Position numbers and translations under genes: made by a program. Positions 1 through 9,159 of a stretch of DNA of 64,000 bases are shown one piece after another (within the stretch, counting starts at the first letter, position 1; each line of letters starts with the position of its first letter). The notes beneath the pieces were generated by a model that saw only the letters and a list, made by a program, of their open reading frames with translations, made no database searches and was not told the DNA's origin. The DNA is from Acinetobacter sp. XS-4 (GTDB lineage: Bacteria; Pseudomonadota; Gammaproteobacteria; Pseudomonadales; Moraxellaceae), in assembly GCF_023920705.1 (NCBI RefSeq), contig NZ_CP094657.1:930001-994000 (forward strand), read 5' to 3'.

Positions 1-138
1 TGGCCTATTTCTATTTTGGCGGCGGTTTATAAGCCTTAAAAGTACAAGATATAGAATCGTGAATTTAAAGGCATTAACATTGTGCTTTGCTACAACTCAA
101 AGGATAATAACGTTTTTATAAGCTATGAGTTGCAGATA
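1..138. other. Left-edge leader upstream of pdxB
   Basis: This AT-rich stretch lies before the chosen pdxB start. An upstream in-frame ATG at 82 would add 19 residues that do not look like part of the PdxB family, so I treat 82-138 as untranslated. I see no convincing gene end, terminator or consensus promoter here; whatever precedes pdxB lies outside the window. Confidence 0.4.
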
Positions 139-1206
139 ATGAAAATCGTCGCAGATGAAAATTTGGCATTTACCGATTACTTTTTTTCAGAGTTTGGCGA
201 TATTCAACACCATGCAGGACGCACCTTAACACATGCAGATGTAAAAGATGCAGAAGCATTATTGGTTCGCTCAGTCACTGCGGTGAATGCAAGCTTAATC
301 GAAAATACAGCATTAAAATATGTGGGTAGTGCCACAATCGGAACCGATCATTTAGATATTCCTGCTTTAGAGAAACAAGGAATTACATGGGCAAATGCGG
401 CAGGTTGTAATGCGCAGGCAGTTGCTGAATATGTCATTACTGCTTTACTTCATTTAGATATGAACCTTTTAGAACAACAAGAAAAATTTACCCTAGGAAT
501 AGTGGGGCTTGGAAACGTCGGTACGCGTTTGGCACATATGGCCCAGTTGTTGGGCTGGAGTGTGATTGGTTTTGACCCATATGTGCAGTTAGATTCAATT
601 AAAAATGTGAGTTTAGAAACTCTTTTGAAACAAGCCAATGCAATTTCAATTCATGTGCCTTTAACCAAAAATGCTGAACATGCGACGTATCATCTTTTTG
701 ATGAGCAAGCGTTTGCTGCACTTCAACCGAACACAATTTTAATTAATAGTGCGCGTGGTCCAGTCGTGAAAGAAGCTGCTTTAATTGAAGATATTCAGCG
801 TACCCAGCGTAAAGTTGTGCTCGATGTATTTGAGCATGAGCCAGTGATATCTGAAGAGCTTATCGATATGTTAGCGTTGGCAACACCGCATATTGCAGGT
901 TATAGCCTTGAAGGGAAGGCTCGTGGCACCCAAATGATTTATGAAGCGTTCTGCCAAAAGTTTGGATTCGATATAAATAAACGTTTCGAGACCCAATTGC
1001 CTGCATGTGACGACTATTTTTCAGGAAATGATTTAAAAGCGGTGTTAAAGCAAAAATTAGCTCAAATTTATGATATTGCTCAAGATGATGTCAACATCCG
1101 TGCTTGCATTAAAGAGGGCAAAGTTGAGCAAAAAGCATTTGATTTATTACGTAAGAATTATCCGCTGCGCCGTGAATGGGCAGCACATGGAGGGCCGCAG
1201 GCATGA
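139..1206 (+). CDS. pdxB: Erythronate-4-phosphate dehydrogenase PdxB
   Basis: PdxB oxidises 4-phospho-D-erythronate with NAD in the DXP-dependent pathway to pyridoxal 5'-phosphate, in the cytoplasm. The 355-residue protein begins MKIVADENL, the usual PdxB N-terminus, which is why I start at 139 rather than at the in-frame ATG at 82. The Rossmann glycine motif GLGNVG is near residues 123-128, followed by the D-2-hydroxyacid dehydrogenase signature region (INSARGP) and a C-terminal PdxB dimerisation segment. The gene ends in a 4-base ATGA overlap with epmA, so the two are probably translationally coupled. SerC, which acts later in the same pathway, is also in this window (27011-28090) but is not linked to it. 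Confidence 0.93.
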   Translation: MKIVADENLAFTDYFFSEFGDIQHHAGRTLTHADVKDAEALLVRSVTAVNASLIENTALKYVGSATIGTDHLDIPALEKQGITWANAAGCNAQAVAEYVITALLHLDMNLLEQQEKFTLGIVGLGNVGTRLAHMAQLLGWSVIGFDPYVQLDSIKNVSLETLLKQANAISIHVPLTKNAEHATYHLFDEQAFAALQPNTILINSARGPVVKEAALIEDIQRTQRKVVLDVFEHEPVISEELIDMLALATPHIAGYSLEGKARGTQMIYEAFCQKFGFDINKRFETQLPACDDYFSGNDLKAVLKQKLAQIYDIAQDDVNIRACIKEGKVEQKAFDLLRKNYPLRREWAAHGGPQA

Positions 1207-2177
1207 ATTTAAGTTATCAACCTACTTGTTCAATTGATGCCTTAAAAGCACGTGCCAAGCTCTATAACCAGATTCGTCAATTTTTTGCTGAACGTGATGT
1301 CATGGAAGTGGAAACACCGATTGTTTCGCAAGCAGGTGTCACCGATGTGCATTTAGCTTCTGTTCAGGCTTTACGTCATATTAATGGCAAATTGCAGACT
1401 CAATATTTACAGACTTCGCCTGAGTTTGCCATGAAGCGTTTGCTGGCGAGTGGCAGTGGGCCGATTTACCAGATTTGTAAGGTTTTTCGAGACGATGAAC
1501 ACGGGCGTAAACACAATAGTGAATTTACCATGCTTGAATGGTACCGTCCCGCTTTTGATCTAAAAGCTTTAATGCATGAAACCGCCGATTTATTGCAAAG
1601 CTGTTTGCAGCATCGCTTTGGTGAAGTTCGTCCGTTTATTTTAAGTTATAAACATGCTTTTCAAGATCGTCTTGATATTAACCCATTACAAGCAACGTTG
1701 AAGCAACTCAAAGATACGGCAAATCGCGTGGGATTAAACCTTGATTTGGGTGATGACCGTTTAGCTTATATCGATTTGTTATTTTCGCATTTTGTTGAAC
1801 CAAGTTTAGGGTTTGATGCACCTGTCTTTTTAACTGACTTTCCACCAGAAATGGCATCTTTGGCAAAAGTAAAAGTAGATGAAGATGGGGAAGAGATTGC
1901 AGCACGTTTTGAGGTTTATATTGAGGGTTTAGAGCTGGCAAATGCTTACGATGAATTACTTGATGCAGACGTATTACGCTCACGCTTTGAAGCAGACAAT
2001 GCAGAACGGGTTAAGCAAGGCCTTCATGTTATGCCTTTAGATGAACATTTGTTAGCAGCTTTGCCTCATATGCCAGAATGCTCAGGAATTGCTTTAGGTG
2101 TAGACCGCTTACTCATGGTTGCCATGGATCAGGTTAAAATTGAAAAAGTCATTACCTTTCCAGCAGAAATTGCTTAA
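1203..2177 (+). CDS. epmA: Elongation factor P--(R)-beta-lysine ligase EpmA
   Basis: EpmA (PoxA/GenX/YjeA) is a stand-alone paralogue of class II lysyl-tRNA synthetase. It attaches (R)-beta-lysine to a conserved lysine of elongation factor P, which helps ribosomes through polyproline stretches. The 324-residue protein has no tRNA anticodon-binding domain, as expected. Class II motif 2 is visible around VFRDDEHGRKHNSEFTMLEW, and motif 3 around GIALGVDRLLM near the C-terminus. The start at 1203 overlaps the pdxB stop as ATGA. The genes for EF-P and EpmB are not in this window. A bidirectional hairpin terminator follows. Confidence 0.93.
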   Translation: MNLSYQPTCSIDALKARAKLYNQIRQFFAERDVMEVETPIVSQAGVTDVHLASVQALRHINGKLQTQYLQTSPEFAMKRLLASGSGPIYQICKVFRDDEHGRKHNSEFTMLEWYRPAFDLKALMHETADLLQSCLQHRFGEVRPFILSYKHAFQDRLDINPLQATLKQLKDTANRVGLNLDLGDDRLAYIDLLFSHFVEPSLGFDAPVFLTDFPPEMASLAKVKVDEDGEEIAARFEVYIEGLELANAYDELLDADVLRSRFEADNAERVKQGLHVMPLDEHLLAALPHMPECSGIALGVDRLLMVAMDQVKIEKVITFPAEIA

Positions 2178-2190
2178 AAACTGACAAATA

Positions 2191-2217
2191 AAAAAGCCAC
2201 AATATTGTGGCTTTTTT
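2191..2217. terminator. Bidirectional terminator between epmA and the Tim44-like gene
   Basis: AAAAAGCCACAA and its reverse complement form a near-perfect palindrome with A-runs on the left and T-runs on the right. It can serve epmA on the plus strand and the convergent Tim44-like gene on the minus strand. Confidence 0.85.
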
Positions 2218-2235
2218 ATTGAGGGTTTATTTAGC

Positions 2236-3225
2236 TTAAGCTTGTTGAATGCCTGCAACAACCCAGTCTTGCTGAGAGCCAGCAGGCTTAACAAAGTGCC
2301 AGATTTCAGTAAATGGTTGTGGCAAGCTGTTTAAATCTTCACTCACAGTACCCGTGAAGCGTACGCTTACAACGTATTGACCATTTTCAGTCGCGCTGTC
2401 TACAACCATCGCATTCAGATTGCTAAATTCAGCAACGTCTTGATCTTGGTTTTCCATGATGTCGTTATACATAGAACTATAAAGTTCTGGTGTTAAGTAA
2501 CGGCGAATTTCTTCAATGTTACTTGCAGTATTCATCGACTGGATGTGATTAAAACGTTGACGTGCAATACGTAAGAAAGCAGCAGGTTCACTACCATCTG
2601 GAAGTTGATTGCCATTGCTCGTTGTTGCACTACCAAAAGGAGCTTGGGTTGCTGCACCGCCACCAACAGATTGACCAAAGATATTTGTATTATCTCCAGC
2701 ATTACGTGGTGTCGCTTGTGGCGCAGCAGAACGGCCAAATGGGTTTTGACCATCATTATTTGGTGCGTAAGGATTATTACCCGCTAATTTTTTTTTTGCG
2801 CCCAATTTGCGGAAAACAAAAAAGGCTAAAGCTGCTGCAAGTAATACCCAAAGCCAGCTAGGAATTCCACCTTTTTTCTCTTCTTGCGCTTGAGCAGCTT
2901 GTTCTGTTCCAGCTTGAGTTGCTTGATGTTCAGTTGATGTTGGTTTGTCATCAGCTAAAGCATTTGCTGCAACAGCACCTACGGCAGCACCAGCCACACC
3001 AGCTGCAACCATTGAACCAACACCCGGACCTGATCGTTGAGGTGCAGTAGCAGGTTGTTGAGCAGGAGTCACTTGACGAGGTTGTTGATAAGACTGGCTT
3101 GAAGTAGAAGAGCGTGCCATACCGTGGCTTTTACCACCACCTGCACGTTTAGCTTCAGCAAGAGGCGAAATTGCTAAAGCAGCCATTAAAATACCGGTAA
3201 TCAAGCCACGCTGGTGTACTTCCAT
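2236..3225 (-). CDS. Tim44-like domain membrane protein
   Basis: This 329-residue protein has an N-terminal signal sequence with a likely cleavage site after AEA (about residue 25). A Gln/Ser/Pro-rich linker follows, then an Ala/Gly-rich hydrophobic stretch (about 68-90) and a clear transmembrane helix at about 121-141 (IPSWLWVLLAAALAFFVF). The C-terminal ~115 residues (from about 215) resemble the Tim44-like/MRPL45 lipid-associated fold and include a typical FTEIWHFVK segment. In mitochondria Tim44 belongs to the import motor, but the role of bacterial relatives is not established. The domain probably sits at the membrane surface. It is convergent with epmA and upstream of nothing obviously related. 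The domain call rests on pattern recognition. Confidence 0.75.
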   Translation of the reverse strand: MEVHQRGLITGILMAALAISPLAEAKRAGGGKSHGMARSSTSSQSYQQPRQVTPAQQPATAPQRSGPGVGSMVAAGVAGAAVGAVAANALADDKPTSTEHQATQAGTEQAAQAQEEKKGGIPSWLWVLLAAALAFFVFRKLGAKKKLAGNNPYAPNNDGQNPFGRSAAPQATPRNAGDNTNIFGQSVGGGAATQAPFGSATTSNGNQLPDGSEPAAFLRIARQRFNHIQSMNTASNIEEIRRYLTPELYSSMYNDIMENQDQDVAEFSNLNAMVVDSATENGQYVVSVRFTGTVSEDLNSLPQPFTEIWHFVKPAGSQQDWVVAGIQQA

Positions 3226-3307
3226 AGGAAATTCCTGTCTAAAATTAAATTGTAATAGTATTTATGAAGGTATTTACGCTAAATTTCAACCATAAAAGTA
3301 TGTTTTT

Positions 3308-4696
3308 TTATGTCAATTCATCACTCAGTTGCATTGCTTCGGTCAATGCTTCATGTAGACGGGCAACTGCAATGACTTGTACGCCGGGAATTGCTTTTTG
3401 CGGCGCATTACCTCTTGGCAAAATGACATACTTAAAACCATGTTTTGCAGCTTCTTTTAAACGCTCCTGACCATTTGGTACAGGACGAATTTCACCAGAA
3501 AGACCCACTTCTCCAAAAACTGCAAGTTGTTGAGGTAAAGCTTTAGTCCGTAAACTTGAAGCACATGCTAATAAAACTGCTAAGTCTGAACCTGTTTCGG
3601 TAATTTTTAAGCCACCCACAATGTTCACATAGACATCTTGTCCTGTGGTTTGAACACCGCCATGACGATGCATGACAGCAAGCAGCATGTTCAAACGGTT
3701 TTGTTCAAGACCAAGTGCGACGCGACGAGGTTGCCCTTGGGCATCATCAACTAAGGCTTGGACTTCGACCAAAAGAGGGCGAGTCCCTTCACGGCTAATC
3801 ATGACAATTGAACCGGGAATCGCTTCATCATAACGGCTTAAGAAAATGGCAGAAGGGTTAGCAACTTCGCGTAAACCTTTATCTGTCATGCCAAATACGC
3901 CAAGTTCATTCACCGCACCAAAACGGTTTTTAACAGCGCGAATCATTCGATAACGTGAGTCTGATTGACCTTCAAAGTACAGTACACAGTCCACCATGTG
4001 TTCTAAAACACGTGGACCTGCCAGTGCACCTTCTTTGGTCACATGACCAACAATGAAGAGTGCAGTGCCACTATTTTTTGCATAACGAGTTAATAAAGCA
4101 GCAGATTCACGAATTTGTGAAACACCACCCGGTGCCGATTGAAGTGTTTCTGTATAAAGCGTTTGGATCGAATCTAAGATCGCCACGACAGGTTTTTCTT
4201 GTTCTAAGACTTCGCAAATTCGTTCAACACAGGTTTCGGCCATGACTTTTAACTGGTCGGTAGGCAAGTCAAGACGTTGTGCGCGAAGTGCAACCTGAGA
4301 TAAAGATTCTTCACCGGTAATATAAAGTGCAGAACTTTTTGCACTTGCCATATAGGTTGCTGTTTGCAAAAGAATGGTCGATTTACCAATTCCGGGGTCA
4401 CCACCAATCAATACGACTGAACCCGTAACTAAGCCTCCGCCAAGTACGCGATCAAATTCACTGATACCAGTCGGTAAGCGTGTTTCATGAGAAACCGAAA
4501 CTTTATTTAGCGTTGTAATATTGGCAGCTTGACCCGCATAGCCCCCAATTTTCGGACGTGCGCGATGAGCAGTGGTAGGCTCAAGTTTAACTTCAGTCAA
4601 AGAATTCCATTCACCACACTCTGAACATTGACCTGCCCATTTAAGATGATCGGCACCACATTGTTCGCAACGGTAAACAGTTTTGACTTTGCTCAT
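3308..4696 (-). CDS. radA: DNA repair protein RadA
   Basis: RadA (Sms) is a RecA-related, DnaB-like branch-migration helicase used in recombination and, in competent bacteria, in transformation. The 462-residue protein starts with a four-cysteine zinc finger (C10, C13, C24, C27). The Walker A motif GGDPGIGKST is at about 98-107, the RadA-specific KNRFG motif at about 256-260, and a C-terminal Lon-protease-like domain includes the VGGLKITETGSDLAVLLA region. All key residues are present and the length is normal. The gene is transcribed alone, divergently from the cycA-like permease across a ~490-base gap. Confidence 0.96.
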   Translation of the reverse strand: MSKVKTVYRCEQCGADHLKWAGQCSECGEWNSLTEVKLEPTTAHRARPKIGGYAGQAANITTLNKVSVSHETRLPTGISEFDRVLGGGLVTGSVVLIGGDPGIGKSTILLQTATYMASAKSSALYITGEESLSQVALRAQRLDLPTDQLKVMAETCVERICEVLEQEKPVVAILDSIQTLYTETLQSAPGGVSQIRESAALLTRYAKNSGTALFIVGHVTKEGALAGPRVLEHMVDCVLYFEGQSDSRYRMIRAVKNRFGAVNELGVFGMTDKGLREVANPSAIFLSRYDEAIPGSIVMISREGTRPLLVEVQALVDDAQGQPRRVALGLEQNRLNMLLAVMHRHGGVQTTGQDVYVNIVGGLKITETGSDLAVLLACASSLRTKALPQQLAVFGEVGLSGEIRPVPNGQERLKEAAKHGFKYVILPRGNAPQKAIPGVQVIAVARLHEALTEAMQLSDELT

Positions 4697-5185
4697 ATTA
4701 GACTTCAGTTAAAAACTTCTTAATTAATAGTAGAAACGGAGTATAACAAAACCAAAATAGAGAATCAGTTTTGAAGTGGAATACATTTTGCTTAATTTAA
4801 AACAACGAAAATATCAGGTCATTGTTCATGTGTTAGATAATTTAAAAGATTAAGGTCGAGCAGGGGTATTTTTAATAAGCAGATGAAGGACTGAAATGAA
4901 ATTGAACATTAGAAAAACGGTCAATTGAATCGTCTTTTTAATTTAAAAATCAGACAAGTTCAAGTCATGTTTTTAGACCGTAAAGTGCGTTGTATTGCTA
5001 TGGGCTTGTGCGTATTATCAGATTTAATTGTATGTAGCTTGAAATCATCAGCAATACAGATAAAAATCGGTTAGCTGAAAAATTATCAAAAAATATACAT
5101 TTAAAAGATACCTGCAAATGGTGCGATATCGTCTTTTTGATTTTAGCTAACGGACTAAAAAAAATTACTGGAGTGTATTGATAAG
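4697..5185. other. Divergent intergenic region, radA / cycA
   Basis: This 489-base AT-rich region separates two divergent genes and must hold both promoters. I see no RNA gene, no strong hairpin and no coding-like open frame. A weak -35-like TTGAAA occurs near 5039 on the plus strand, but no good -10 lies at the right spacing. The segment before the permease start contains the ribosome-binding-like GGAG at about 5170. Confidence 0.4.
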
Positions 5186-6592
5186 ATGTCGAATCAAAAT
5201 CTGAGTGAGTCTCATGAACAAGGTGAGCTCCATCGTAGCCTGTCAAATCGGCATTTACAGCTGATCGCGATTGGCGGTGCAATTGGTACGGGATTGTTTA
5301 TGGGATCAGGCAAAACGATTAGTCTTGCTGGCCCCTCAATCTTATTTATTTACCTGATCATTGGTGTGATGGTGTTTTTTGTCATGCGTGCGCTTGGCGA
5401 ATTACTTCTTTCAAACCTTGCCTATAAATCATTTATTGATTTCACAACAGATTTAATTGGCCCATGGGCAGGTTATTTTGTCGGTTGGACCTATTGGTTG
5501 TGTTGGATCACCATCGGTATTGCAGATCTTTCCGCAATTATCTATTACTTACAATTCTTCAATAACGGTCTACCTTTCTCGCCTGTCGAAGGTGCCATGA
5601 TTAGTGTTGCAGCCATCGTATTCATTATGGGTTTGAACTTGTTAACAGTTCGCTTGTTTGGTGAATTAGAGTTTTGGTTTGCACTTATCAAAATCCTAGC
5701 AATTATTATTTTAATTGCTGTGGGTCTATGGATGATCTTTACGGGCTTTACCTCGACGACAGGTGAAGTTGCTTCATTTACACATCTATGGGCAAATGGC
5801 GGTTTCTTCCCGACGGGTGTACATGGCTTCTTGGCAGGTTTCCAGATTGCGATTTTTGCTTTCGTTGGTGTAGAACTTGTCGGAACAACGGCTGCGGAAA
5901 CTAAAGATCCTGAACGTAATTTGCCTAAAGCAATTAACTCAATTCCAATTCGTATCATTATTTTCTATGTGCTTGCATTAATTATTGTCATGTCAGTAAC
6001 ACCATGGAATAAAATTGATCCAGCGATCAGCCCATTTGTAAACTTGTTTAGTCAAGCAGGTGTTGCAGCAGCAGCAATCTTGATGAACTTGGTCGTGTTG
6101 TCATCAGTGATGTCATCAATGAACAGTGGCGTGTTTTCAACAAGCCGTATGTTGTTTGGTCTATCTCGTGAAGATCAGGGACCAAAAGCTTTTGGTAAAT
6201 TGAACAGACGTGCAGTACCTGCAAATGCATTGTATTTCTCTGCTGCGTGTTTATTGTTAGGTGCAGCATTACAGTATTTTGTACCAAATACCGTTGAGGC
6301 GTTTACGCTTGCAACAACACTTTCAACAATTCTGTTCATTTGCGTGTGGTTACTGATTATCTGGAGTTATATCCGTTATTACACTACACGTCCTGAGCTG
6401 CATGCAAAATCAACATTTAAATTGCCAGGCGGCTTATTTACATGTTGGATCACGATTATTTTCTTTATTGGTATGATTTACGTGTTGTCTTTAGAGCCAG
6501 ATACGTTTAAAGCGCTTAAAGTCAGCCCAATTTGGTTTCTTATATTGATCGTTGGTTATTTCTTCTTCTATAAACCGCGTCATAAAAAGTAA
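5186..6592 (+). CDS. cycA: D-serine/D-alanine/glycine permease (CycA-like)
   Basis: This is a proton-coupled amino-acid permease of the APC superfamily in the inner membrane. The 468-residue protein is almost entirely hydrophobic, consistent with 12 membrane helices. Its N-terminal region (SNRHLQLIAIGGAIGTGLF, then GSGKTISLAGPSI and GELLLSNLAYKSF) reads very close to E. coli CycA, which imports D-serine, D-alanine, glycine and D-cycloserine. The APC consensus loop (FVGVELVGTTAAETKDPERNLPKAI) follows helix 6. The gene has its own terminator and no operon partners. Exact substrate preference is inferred from similarity; another amino-acid permease of the AroP/CycA group is the alternative. Confidence 0.85.
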   Translation: MSNQNLSESHEQGELHRSLSNRHLQLIAIGGAIGTGLFMGSGKTISLAGPSILFIYLIIGVMVFFVMRALGELLLSNLAYKSFIDFTTDLIGPWAGYFVGWTYWLCWITIGIADLSAIIYYLQFFNNGLPFSPVEGAMISVAAIVFIMGLNLLTVRLFGELEFWFALIKILAIIILIAVGLWMIFTGFTSTTGEVASFTHLWANGGFFPTGVHGFLAGFQIAIFAFVGVELVGTTAAETKDPERNLPKAINSIPIRIIIFYVLALIIVMSVTPWNKIDPAISPFVNLFSQAGVAAAAILMNLVVLSSVMSSMNSGVFSTSRMLFGLSREDQGPKAFGKLNRRAVPANALYFSAACLLLGAALQYFVPNTVEAFTLATTLSTILFICVWLLIIWSYIRYYTTRPELHAKSTFKLPGGLFTCWITIIFFIGMIYVLSLEPDTFKALKVSPIWFLILIVGYFFFYKPRHKK

Positions 6593-6614
6593 TTAAATTT
6601 ATTTGGTTATGATC

Positions 6615-6644
6615 AAACGCTGGCTGAAAAGCTGGCGTTTTTTA
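6615..6644 (+). terminator. Terminator after cycA-like gene
   Basis: The stem AAACGC-TG-GCT / AGC-TG-GCGTTT closes on a GAAA tetraloop, with two G-U wobble pairs, and is followed by a T-run. The position just after the permease stop supports an intrinsic terminator. Confidence 0.75.
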
Positions 6645-6674
6645 TGCATATTGTTTTTCTCTTTAAGTTTACTC

Positions 6675-6703
6675 TTTAGCCGTCTGCATGATCACGGTAT
6701 ACT
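6675..6703 (+). promoter_or_regulatory. Putative sigma-70 promoter of lptM-lysA-dapF
   Basis: A TATACT -10 box (6698-6703) lies 17 bases after a weak TTTAGC -35-like hexamer (6675-6680). The predicted transcription start is about 20 bases before the lptM ATG at 6733. Confidence 0.45.
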
Positions 6704-6732
6704 GCATCGAATTGTTTAAATCAGGTGCTCAG

Positions 6733-6954
6733 ATGCGTCGTGTCATTTGCCTCATCAGTTTATTGAGCAGCAGTATTTTGCTAAGCGCTTGCGGTCAGTC
6801 AGGAGCATTACAGCTACCTTCTGATCCGAATTATGACAAACGTGCGAAATACTTGCTCTATCGTAATAAAGAACAGAAACAAGTTGTGCAACAGGATGAA
6901 CAAGCTGAACAGCCAGTTGAATCATCAGCCCCAACCCAAACAACTTCACCTTAA
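6733..6954 (+). CDS. lptM: LptM-like small lipoprotein (YifL family)
   Basis: This 73-residue lipoprotein has a signal peptide ending in the lipobox LLSAC (cysteine at about residue 20), followed by a short GxSGxL segment and a low-complexity Gln/Glu/Pro/Thr-rich tail. It matches the YifL/LptM family, which helps mature the LptD outer-membrane LPS translocon by promoting correct disulfide formation. In E. coli yifL likewise lies just upstream of dapF, and here it precedes lysA-dapF by 22 bases. I start at 6733 (MRRV) rather than the in-frame ATG at 6688, because only the shorter form gives a proper lipoprotein signal. Function is inferred from the signal, size and synteny. Confidence 0.75.
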   Translation: MRRVICLISLLSSSILLSACGQSGALQLPSDPNYDKRAKYLLYRNKEQKQVVQQDEQAEQPVESSAPTQTTSP

Positions 6955-6976
6955 GCTTTGAAATAAGGACACATTC

Positions 6977-8227
6977 ATGAGTTTCACTCGCATTAATGGA
7001 GTATTGCACGCAGAGCAATGTTCTATGGAGCAGCTTGCGCAGCAATTTGGCACACCCTTGTATGTTTATTCAAAAGCAGCTTTTGAAAAACATTACTTAG
7101 ATATGGACCGTGCTTTTGATTTTATTGATCATCAAATCTGTTTTGCGGTGAAATCTAACTCAAATTTAGCTGTTCTTAATGTATTGGCAAAACTTGGTGC
7201 TGGTTTTGATATCGTATCGGGTGGTGAGCTTGCACGTGTTTTAAAAGCGGGTGGAGATGCATCTAAAGTTGTTTTTTCGGGTTTAGGTAAAACCGAAGCC
7301 GATATCGAAACATCTTTAAATGTAGGCATTGCTTGCTTTAATGTAGAGTCTTATGCAGAACTAGACCGTCTTCAAAAAGTTGCAGCTCGTCTAGGCAAAA
7401 AAGCGCCGATTTCTTTACGTGTAAATCCAGACGTAGATGCAAAAACGCATCCTTATATTTCAACAGGTTTAAAAGAAAATAAATTTGGTATTCCAAGTGA
7501 TACCGTTTATGAAACCTATCAATATGCTGCATCTTTACCAAACCTTGAGATTATTGGAATTGACTGCCACATTGGTTCGCAATTAACCGAGACTAAACCA
7601 TTCGTTGATGCTTTAGATCGTGTCATGTTGATGATTGAGGAACTAAAAAAACTTGGCATCAATCTTAAACATATTGATATTGGTGGTGGTTTAGGTGTTT
7701 GTTATAAAGATGAAACACCGCCAAGTGTTGAAGAATATGCAAACTCAATGAAACCTGCTTTAGAAAAGTTAGGTCTTAAAGTTTATATGGAACCGGGCCG
7801 TAGCATTAGTGCAAATGCAGGTGTGCTTTTAACCAAAGTTGATTTGCTCAAGCCAACGACTCATCGTAACTTCGCCATTATTGATGCTGCAATGAACGAT
7901 TTAATTCGCCCTGCATTATATGAAGCATGGATGGATATCCAACCTGTGGTACCAAGTTCAGATATTGAAGAAAAAACTTGGGATCTCGTAGGTGCAATCT
8001 GTGAGACAGGTGACTTCATTGGTAAAGATCGCTCATTGGCTTTAAAAGAAAATGACTTGTTAGCTGTTCTCGGTGCTGGTGCTTATGGTTTTGTAATGAG
8101 TTCAAATTACAATACACGTGGACGTGCTGCAGAAGTGATGGTGTCTGGCGACAAAGCTCATTTGATTCGTGAACGTGAAACAGTTGAATCCCTTTGGGAA
8201 AAAGAAAGTTTATTGCCTGAGGAGTAA
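6977..8227 (+). CDS. lysA: Diaminopimelate decarboxylase LysA
   Basis: LysA decarboxylates meso-diaminopimelate to L-lysine, the last step of the DAP pathway, and is PLP-dependent with an alanine-racemase-type fold. The 416-residue protein carries the PLP lysine in FAVKSN (about K59), the HIGSQ motif, the glycine-rich phosphate loop GGGLGV, the EPGRS motif and the active-site cysteine region CETGDF. It lies in an lptM-lysA-dapF operon with a 5-base gap to dapF. Here the enzyme making meso-DAP (DapF) and the one consuming it are expressed together. Confidence 0.97.
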   Translation: MSFTRINGVLHAEQCSMEQLAQQFGTPLYVYSKAAFEKHYLDMDRAFDFIDHQICFAVKSNSNLAVLNVLAKLGAGFDIVSGGELARVLKAGGDASKVVFSGLGKTEADIETSLNVGIACFNVESYAELDRLQKVAARLGKKAPISLRVNPDVDAKTHPYISTGLKENKFGIPSDTVYETYQYAASLPNLEIIGIDCHIGSQLTETKPFVDALDRVMLMIEELKKLGINLKHIDIGGGLGVCYKDETPPSVEEYANSMKPALEKLGLKVYMEPGRSISANAGVLLTKVDLLKPTTHRNFAIIDAAMNDLIRPALYEAWMDIQPVVPSSDIEEKTWDLVGAICETGDFIGKDRSLALKENDLLAVLGAGAYGFVMSSNYNTRGRAAEVMVSGDKAHLIRERETVESLWEKESLLPEE

Positions 8228-8232
8228 ATGAA

Positions 8233-9078
8233 ATGTTGTTAGAATTTACTAAAATGCATGGCTTAGGCAATGACTTTATGGTGGTTGATCTAATCAGCCA
8301 ACGTGCCTATTTAGATACAGAAACAATTCAACGTTTAGCCGATCGTCATTTCGGTATTGGTTTTGATCAACTTTTAATTGTTGAACCACCTGATTTACCG
8401 GAAGCAGATTTTAAATATCGTATTTTTAATGCAGATGGTTCTGAAGTTGAACAATGTGGTAATGGCGTGCGCTGTTTTGCTCGTTTTGTACATGAGCGTC
8501 ATTTAACAACGAAAACAAGTATTACCGTCCAAACTAAAGCAGGGATTGTAAAACCTGAACTGGGGCAAAATGGTTGGGTTCGCGTGAATATGGGCTACCC
8601 GAAATTCTTGCCGAATGAAATTCCGTTCATTGCTGAACAACCAGAAGCTTTATATACACTTGAGTTAGCCAATGACCAAAACATTAGTATTGATGTGGTC
8701 AATATGGGCAACCCTCATGCTGTCACTATTGTTCCTGATGTATTAACTGCGGATGTTGCTGGTATTGGTCCACAAGTTGAATCGCATAAACGTTTCCCTG
8801 AGCGTGTGAATGCTGGCTTTATGCAAATCATTGATGAAAAGCATGTACGGTTACGTGTATTTGAACGTGGTGTAGGTGAAACCCTTGCGTGTGGTACAGG
8901 AGCTTGTGCTGCTGCGGTAAGTGGTATGCGCCGTGGCTTACTGGGTAATTCAGTTGAAGTTGAACTTGCTGGTGGTAAGCTACAAATCGAATGGCAAGAA
9001 GGTGATGTAGTCTGGATGACGGGTCCAACAACACATGTATATGATGGGCGTTTGGATTTACGTTATTTTCAAGGCTAA
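8233..9078 (+). CDS. dapF: Diaminopimelate epimerase DapF
   Basis: DapF is a cofactor-free epimerase that interconverts LL- and meso-diaminopimelate, supplying both lysine and peptidoglycan. The 281-residue protein has the two catalytic cysteines of the family, in EQCGNGVRC (about C75) and [10 protein letters not shown] (about C220), and the usual N-terminus [11 protein letters not shown]. It sits 5 bases after lysA and is followed by a strong terminator, so the operon ends here. Confidence 0.97.
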   Translation: MLLEFTKMHGLGNDFMVVDLISQRAYLDTETIQRLADRHFGIGFDQLLIVEPPDLPEADFKYRIFNADGSEVEQCGNGVRCFARFVHERHLTTKTSITVQTKAGIVKPELGQNGWVRVNMGYPKFLPNEIPFIAEQPEALYTLELANDQNISIDVVNMGNPHAVTIVPDVLTADVAGIGPQVESHKRFPERVNAGFMQIIDEKHVRLRVFERGVGETLACGTGACAAAVSGMRRGLLGNSVEVELAGGKLQIEWQEGDVVWMTGPTTHVYDGRLDLRYFQG

Positions 9079-9093
9079 GTAAGATTTTTCTTA

Positions 9094-9130
9094 GGGAAAA
9101 GGCCTTAAATAAGGTCTTTTCCCTTTATTA
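9094..9130 (+). terminator. Terminator after dapF
   Basis: A 14-bp stem (GGGAAAAGGCCTTA paired with TAAGGTCTTTTCCC, one G-U pair) with a two-base AA between the arms is followed by a T-rich tract. It sits just after the dapF stop. Confidence 0.85.
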
Positions 9131-9159
9131 TTTTTACAAGAATAAATATTGAGAGAAAA

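Noticed and set aside
82..138. N-terminal extension of PdxB
   Set aside because: The upstream ATG adds residues unlike the family; MKIVADENL is the expected start.
4998..5282. 94-codon minus-strand frame crossing the cycA-like start
   Set aside because: It overlaps the start of a confident gene, has no ribosome-binding site and shows no family-like features.
5545..5958. 137-codon open frame antisense to the cycA-like gene
   Set aside because: It lies entirely within a well-supported membrane-protein gene, has a low-complexity Lys/Pro/Thr composition and no ribosome-binding site.
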